NCBI GenBank assembly: GCA_023374045.1
Contig: CM041777.1
Span: 88,344,300 to 88,408,299 of the forward strand
DNA from: Limonium bicolor
Taxonomy: Eukaryota; Streptophyta; Magnoliopsida; Caryophyllales; Plumbaginaceae
Direction of reading: 5' to 3'
DNA length: 64,000 nucleotides
Positions within the stretch are counted from its first letter, which is position 1. Each line of letters begins with the position of its first letter. A program made the translations under genes and the position numbers. Positions 58,702-64,000 of this stretch are shown one piece after another. The notes beneath the pieces were generated by a model. The model was not told the DNA's origin, did no database searches, and worked only from the letters and a program-made list of their open reading frames with translations.

Positions 58702-59550
58702 TTGGCTAAAGCCAACTGTACCTATCTAGCTACATCCATGCCCATGCCCACCATCCATGCCCACGCCAACGCCAGTATTTACTTTTTTGTTTTGCTTTTT
58801 GTTTTTTTATATCACAAAAACTTGTAATTATTATAACTTTTAATATATAATTCCAAAATGAAAAAAATCATATCATTGTTCATCTAAATTCAAGCTCTTC
58901 AAAACAAGACCAGTCATGGATATATTTGACAACTTAAAAAAATTATTTTTACATATATAGTACACAGAACGTAAAGAAAACTTGTACAGATGGTCATACA
59001 AACATGTACAAATGTTCATTAAAACATGTACATCCACATGAAAAACACGTAAATCCTCGCATTAAAAATATACAGATAGTCACATATATCTGTACGAATC
59101 ATTAAATATGTACATCCTTAGATTAAAATATGTACATATAAGAGAGAAAACATGTACATATGACCATACAACATGTACAGATATTCATTGAAAAACATGT
59201 ACATTCTCACATTAAAACATGTACATTTTCACATTAAAATATGTACATACATCACCACGTTAAAATATTCGTATACATGTAAAAATAATTTTTTAAAAAG
59301 TTGTCAAAACATATCCATGACTAGTCTTGTTTTGAAGAGCTTGAATTTAGATGAACAATGATATAATTTTTTTACATTTTAGACTTATATATTAGAAGTT
59401 ACAACTATTTAAAATTTTATAATAAAAAAAGAAAAAAAAATTAAAAAGAAAAATATTGCACCGGCGCTCAACAATCTCAAAAAAAAAAAAAAAACAGCTA
59501 ATGACGCGCCTCGTATGTAGCCAGAGATGGCTACAAGAGGCTGTAGCCAA
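58702..59550. mobile_element. Palindromic element, copy 3
   Basis: Left end TTGGCTAAAGCCAACTGTAC with CTAGCTACAT; right end TGTAGCCAGAGATGGCTACA, AGAGGCTGTAGCCAAGA. Inverted arms at 58809-58935 and 59300-59425 match copies 1 and 2 (CAAGCTCTTCAAAACAAGAC). The ACATGTACAT repeat array lies between. No coding. Confidence 0.75.
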
Positions 59551-60029
59551 GATTTTGCGATATATGTATATGGGATTCAGAAAACCACACCAGGCATCGG
59601 AATCAAATGGAACAGCGAGTAAGCTTAATGTGGATATACCTAAACAGTTTCTAACTTCGTAGAAACCCATGAGCGATATAGCACAAAAATGCAAGCAGCC
59701 AACAGAAACTTGAAACAACAACAAAAAAAAACAATAGATTATTGACTAAAAGTGTTGATTAACCAAGCATAAATAGATTAATGAAATTGGGTGCAAAATC
59801 ACGAAACGTGGTTCCAATCATTTAGATGCAACAGCGAGTACTCTACTGGATCCAAAAACACATAGTTGGTTTTCAAAAAATTCAGCCAACACTCTTAAGA
59901 ATAAAGACATATACTGCTCATAACACAAACCATCACTTCCTCACGGTATATTTGACTCACGGTAATGAAGAAAATCAACACCAACTTCACCAACCAAGTT
60001 AGGCACCGTCCCACCGTCCAGTTCACCAT
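59551..60029. other. Spacer between palindromic element and copia LTR
   Basis: No gene, TIR or repeat recognised. Ends CACCGTCCCACCGTCCAGTT just before the LTR. Confidence 0.4.
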
Positions 60030-60203
60030 TGTTGAAATTGTAGTAAACGTGTTGTAGTAGTTAGCCATTATATTGGACTACGGTAGTTTTGTGTTGCATT
60101 TGTTTTGCTATAAATAGGCTTGTAATCTGATGAATGAAATCATCCCTTACTAAATCCAAACACTTACCTTCATATTGAGAGCTTTGGTTACTTCATTTCA
60201 ACA
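60030..60203 (+). repeat. 5' LTR of copia element, 174 bp
   Basis: Starts TGTTGAAAT and ends ATTTCAACA, perfect 9-bp inverted termini. Holds TATAAATA at 60109-60116 and AATGAAATCATCCCTTACTA downstream. Followed by ATC and the primer site. Confidence 0.88.
60109..60116 (+). promoter_or_regulatory. TATA box of copia LTR
   Basis: TATAAATA in GCTATAAATAGGCTTG, 80 bp into the LTR and ~90 bp before its end. Confidence 0.6.
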
Positions 60204-60206
60204 ATC

Positions 60207-60218
60207 TGGTATCAAAGC
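60207..60218 (+). other. Primer binding site of copia element
   Basis: TGGTATCAAAGC, initiator tRNA-Met type with one change (AAAGC for AGAGC), three bases after the LTR. Confidence 0.85.
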
Positions 60219-60807
60219 CATTTTCTACCAGCATCTTCGTCAGTACACTTAAAATCATAAAATTGATTTGTGCGTTTCAGAATACTTGCCATCGCAACAA
60301 ACTCCTCCACTAGAAAATTCACAACAACGTCGCTCTTTATTCGTCTCAATATCCAGCAACTCGCTTTGGTGTTTCGTTCAAGAAGAGAACTGCTGGAGGA
60401 AGAAGAGAGTACAGGGGAGAGCAGTCGTGAAGCGAAAACAAAAACAAAGGGAGAGAAACGTAGAAATTTAGAAAAATGTGCTCGCTGCTGTGAAAGGAGA
60501 GAGAGCTGCAAGTGCCGCGTGTTGCTGCAAGTTGTGGAAAAAGAAAAAAAAAAGAAAAAAAGGGATAGAGGCAGCGTGCACACCTTCACTTATTCCCAAT
60601 AGCAATCATCCGTGAGTGGCGGAAAAAAAGTAAAAAAAAAAACAAAAGAAAAAGGTGGGCTGCTTTGTATTTGCTTGGTTGTGAGTCACGTGAAAGGAAA
60701 AGAAAAAAAAAATAGGTGCTGTTTTGTTTTAAAGGGAACAAAGGTGAAGTACGGTGAAAAATAAATAAAAAAAAGGTGTGAAAAAATATTTTAGCAATTA
60801 TTAAAAT

Positions 60808-63800
60808 ATGATTGATTTTCAATTACCAGTGGAGTGAAAAAGCTTAGCAACAATAATTATAATTCTTGGTCTACTTGTATAATGTCATATATGCAAGTAC
60901 AAGATTTATGGGAGGTAGTCAACGGCACTGAAGTAAAACCGCCAACAGGAGAAGACGCGCTGCGGAAGTGCAAGATTAAAGCAAGCAAAGCCATGTTCAC
61001 TCTCAAGACGACTGTTGAAAAAAAAGATCTCGAGCACATTCGAGATGCGAAGACTCCCAAAGACGCTTGGGATATGTTCGTGAAGTTATTCTCGAAAAAG
61101 AATGACACGAAGCTGCAACTCTTAGAGAGTGAGCTATTATCAATTGCACAACGTGACATGACGGTTGCGCAATACTTTCATAAAGTAAAGTCGATGTGTC
61201 GAGAAATTTCTGAGTTGGATTCGGAAGCTCGAATCGGTGATACCAGGATGAAACGAATAATTATCCATGGGTTGAAACCGGAATTCAGAAGCTTTATTGC
61301 TGCTATACAAGGATGGTAAAATCAACCATCGCTTGTGGAATTCGAAAATTTGCTCGTCGGTCAAGAAGCATTGGCCAAGCAAATTGGAGGAGCCTCGATG
61401 AAGAAAGAAGAAAAGGCACTCTATGCCAAGAAAGGAAAGTGGAATTCAAAGCAGTATGATGTTGGATCCAAGAGAAATGGTGACAAAGGGAAAAGTCATC
61501 AAGGCGCATGGAACAGTCGTTGGAAGAAGCGTGGCAATAATCAAAAGTTTGAAGGGAAGTGTTATAATTGTGACAAGGTAGGTCACATGGCGAAAGATTG
61601 CTGGGCCAAGAAGAAGGGTGTGGAGAGCAACACCGCTACTTCGAAAAGTGAAGATGAATGGGATATGGAGGCCCACTTTGCAGTAGATGAAGAAGAACTA
61701 GCTCTCTTGGCAACAACACCAAATCAAATCGACTATGACAATGATTGGATTGTTGACTCCGGTTGCTCGAATCATATGACAGGTAACAAAGAGAAGTTAG
61801 AGAGCCTGATAAACTACAAGGGAAGTCGAGTTGTGGTGACAGCCAACAACTCAAAATTACAGATAACTCACATCGGGAATACTGTAGTCTCCCCTCAATC
61901 CGGTGATGCTGAGATGATACTTCAAAATGTCTATCATGTTCCTGGCATGAAGAAAAATCTCCTTTTAGTATCACAGTTAACATCGGCAGGTCACTTTGTC
62001 CTGTTCGGACCAGATGATGTGAAGGTATATCGAAACCTTGAGGTCGTTGAAAAGCCCATCATGAAAGGGCCGAAGGCAGAGTCGATCTATGTGATGTCAG
62101 CAGAGGCTGCATACATAGACAAGACAAGAAGAAACGAGACAGCAGATTTGTGGCACATGCGGTTAGGTCATGTCAGCTACTCCAAGTTAGACGTGATGAT
62201 GAAGAGGTCGATGTTGAAAGGGATTCCTCGGCTCGAGGTAAAGACCAATACGGTATGTGCAGGTTGTCAGTATGGAAAAGCACACCAACTACCGTACAAA
62301 GAATCCAGCAACAAAGCAAAGGAGCCACTGGAGTTGGTTCACTCTGACATGTTCGGTCCGGTTAAGAAAACTTCAATCGGTGGGATGAAGTATATGGTGA
62401 CCTTCATTGACGATTTCTCGAGGTATGTATGGATCTACTTCATGAAAGAAAAGTCCCAAGTCTTTGAAAAGTTTAAAGAGTTCAAGAAGACAGTGGAGTC
62501 AGAGGTTGGTAAACAGATTCGTAGTCTGCGAACTGATAACGGAGGAGAGTACACCTCACAGGAGTACTTAAGCTTTCTGAAGGACTGCAAAATACGACAC
62601 CAGTTTACTTGTCCAAACACTCCACAACAAAACGGTGTAGCAGAAAGAAAGAACAGGCACCTGCGGAGATATGTCGAAGTATGATCCATGCGAAGAATGT
62701 TCTAGGAAGGTTTTGGGCAGAGGCGATGAATACTGCAGCCTTTGTGATCAATAGGCTTCCTCAACAAAGGTTAGAATTTTTATCACCATTTGAAAAGTTA
62801 TGGAAGATAAAACCTGCTATTGGTCATCTTCGAGTGTTCGGATGTGTATGCTATGTATTTGTACCTGATCACTTACGTAGCAAGATGGAAAAGAAGGCCA
62901 TCCAGTGTATCTTTGTCGGATACAACAGCCAGAGAAAAGGATGGAGGTGTTGTGATCCATCAAATAGGAAGTGCTACACATCTCGAAATGTGGTATTTGA
63001 TGAGTCTTCATCATGGTGGTCCTTAGATAGTGAAGTATTTCCTAGGGGAGTTGCAAGATCCACCAAGGACAGATGAACCTGAAGACGGTGGTACTGAAGA
63101 AGGCTTAGATCAAAACCCCTGGCGAACTGGTATTCACCAACCACCAGATGAAGAAGGTGATTCTGAAGCAGTGACATCACCTAGAAGATAAGTAGAATCA
63201 AGAAGCCAAATCCCAAGTATGCAAATGCGGCCATTGCTGAAAAAGTAGATGTGAAAGAGCCAGAGACTTTCGAAGAAGCATCCAAAGATCCAGAGTGAAT
63301 CAAAGCAATGGAAGAAGAAGTGGTTGCACTAGAGCGCAATCAAACATGGGAGCTGGTACCCAAACCAAGAGAGGTGAAGCCGATCTCATGTAAGTGGGTG
63401 TACAAGCTAAAGCGTAACACAAATGGGTCAATCGAAAGGTATAAAGCTCGTCTAGTAGCTCGTGGATTTTCTCAACAGTATGGGCTGGACTATGATGAGA
63501 CATTTAGTCCAGTTGCAAAGCTTACTACAGTGAGAGTTATACTAGCACTAGCAGCCAGTAAAAATTAGAACTTGTGGCAAATGGATGTGAAGAACGCCTT
63601 CTTGCATGGAGAGTTAGATCGAGCAATCTATATGAATCAACCAACAGGATTTCAGAGTCAAGATCATCCTGAGTATGTGTGCAAACTTAGAAAGGCACTT
63701 TATGGCCTAAAGCAAGCACCAAGGGCGTGGTATGGTAAGATTGCTGAATTTCTTACTCATAATGGGTATTCGATGACATCTGCAGATTCTAGCTTGTTTG

Positions 63801-64000
63801 TTAAAGCAAAAGAAGGGAAACTAGCTGTAGTGCTAGTGTATGTGGATGATTTGATCATCACTGGTGATGATGAAAAAGAAGTTTCTAAAACTAGAGAAAA
63901 TCTGTCAGTTCAGTTTCAGATGAAAGAACTTGGACAGCTGAAGCACTTTCTTGGTCTCAAGATTGATCGCACCAAAAGAGAAATATGTCTTCATCAACTC
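60808..64000 (+). pseudogene. Copia gag-pol polyprotein, disrupted and cut by window end
   Basis: Start ATG 60808 (MIDFQLPVE); a frame slip at ~60835 leads to KLSNNNYNSWSTCIMSYMQV. Gag (UBN2-like) continues to a stop at 61317-61319, after which the same frame runs on. Zinc knuckle [14 protein letters not shown] at 61560-61601. Protease [13 protein letters not shown] (~61746) keeps its catalytic Asp. Integrase: [10 protein letters not shown] ... [37 protein letters not shown]. Frame changes at ~62660 and ~63050. RT from ~63308: [20 protein letters not shown], a stop at 63566-63568 where Trp is usual, [26 protein letters not shown] and [11 protein letters not shown] (~63838). RNase H lies beyond 64000. 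Confidence 0.9.

Larger units (their letters stand above)
60030..64000 (+). mobile_element. Short-LTR Ty1/copia element (right end outside window)
   Basis: 5' LTR (60030-60203), primer site (60207), ~590-bp leader rich in A/G, then gag-protease-integrase-RT in copia order to the window edge. Similar to Tnt1-94-like copia polyproteins; lineage not assigned. Gag and pol carry at least three frame changes and two stops. Confidence 0.9.

Noticed and set aside
60212..60602. Overlapping ORFs on both strands in the copia leader
   Set aside because: They lie between primer site and gag in an A/G-rich leader and show no domain.

Overview
The window is nuclear DNA of a flowering plant, probably a eudicot. 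The evidence is its AT-rich composition, Stowaway MITEs, Ty1/copia elements primed by initiator tRNA-Met, plant-type hAT, MULE and CACTA transposases, and a plant-type alpha-1,4-glycosyltransferase relic. It looks like an intergenic transposon graveyard. I see no intact host gene. The only host-derived coding sequences recognised are two broken fragments: a RAD54-like exon and a glycosyltransferase pseudogene.

Layout: (1) 1-9848, minus strand: two Sirevirus-type copia elements in tandem sharing the LTR at 4809-5629. Element A runs off the left edge; element B is a deletion derivative keeping RT/RNase H and an env-like 3' region. (2) 9849-11552: two non-autonomous hAT-like relics. (3) 11550-13562: RAD54-like exon relic (minus), a ~70-bp tandem repeat, and the glycosyltransferase pseudogene (plus). 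(4) 15960-20665: a decayed L1-type LINE with poly(A). (5) 20860-22905: a 37-bp tandem repeat, a Stowaway MITE, a copia-type LTR fragment and a LINE RT fragment. (6) 23260-27325: a large imperfect inverted duplication of the 5' part of a Mutator-like (MULE) transposase gene, flanked by an ~80-bp minisatellite. (7) 27657-31422: a hAT element with dead transposase and an internal Stowaway-type MITE. (8) 31712-34435: a MULE transposase relic with a C-terminal OTU-protease-like remnant. (9) 34441-37031: a TNP2-type CACTA transposase relic (minus). (10) 37405-54615: a non-autonomous CACTA element with TTA target duplication, split by a 14.7-kb LTR retrotransposon (38534-53253, TSD AACAC) whose 4.4-kb LTRs and apparently non-coding interior fit a large retrotransposon derivative (LARD). 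(11) 56146-59550: three members of one palindromic element family in a row. (12) 60030-64000: the 5' part of a short-LTR copia element with a broken polyprotein, cut by the right edge.

Nesting gives relative ages. The LARD is young, since its LTRs are nearly identical by eye, and it sits inside an older CACTA element. The DNA-transposon coding relics are heavily mutated and mostly defective. The locus most likely to do something is the inverted MULE duplication: if transcribed it would make a long hairpin RNA from a transposase gene, the arrangement by which maize Mu killer silences MuDR. That function is inference. Next in interest are a 71-bp array of hairpin-forming units in each LARD LTR, a hairpin covering the LARD primer binding site, and the three adjacent palindromic elements.
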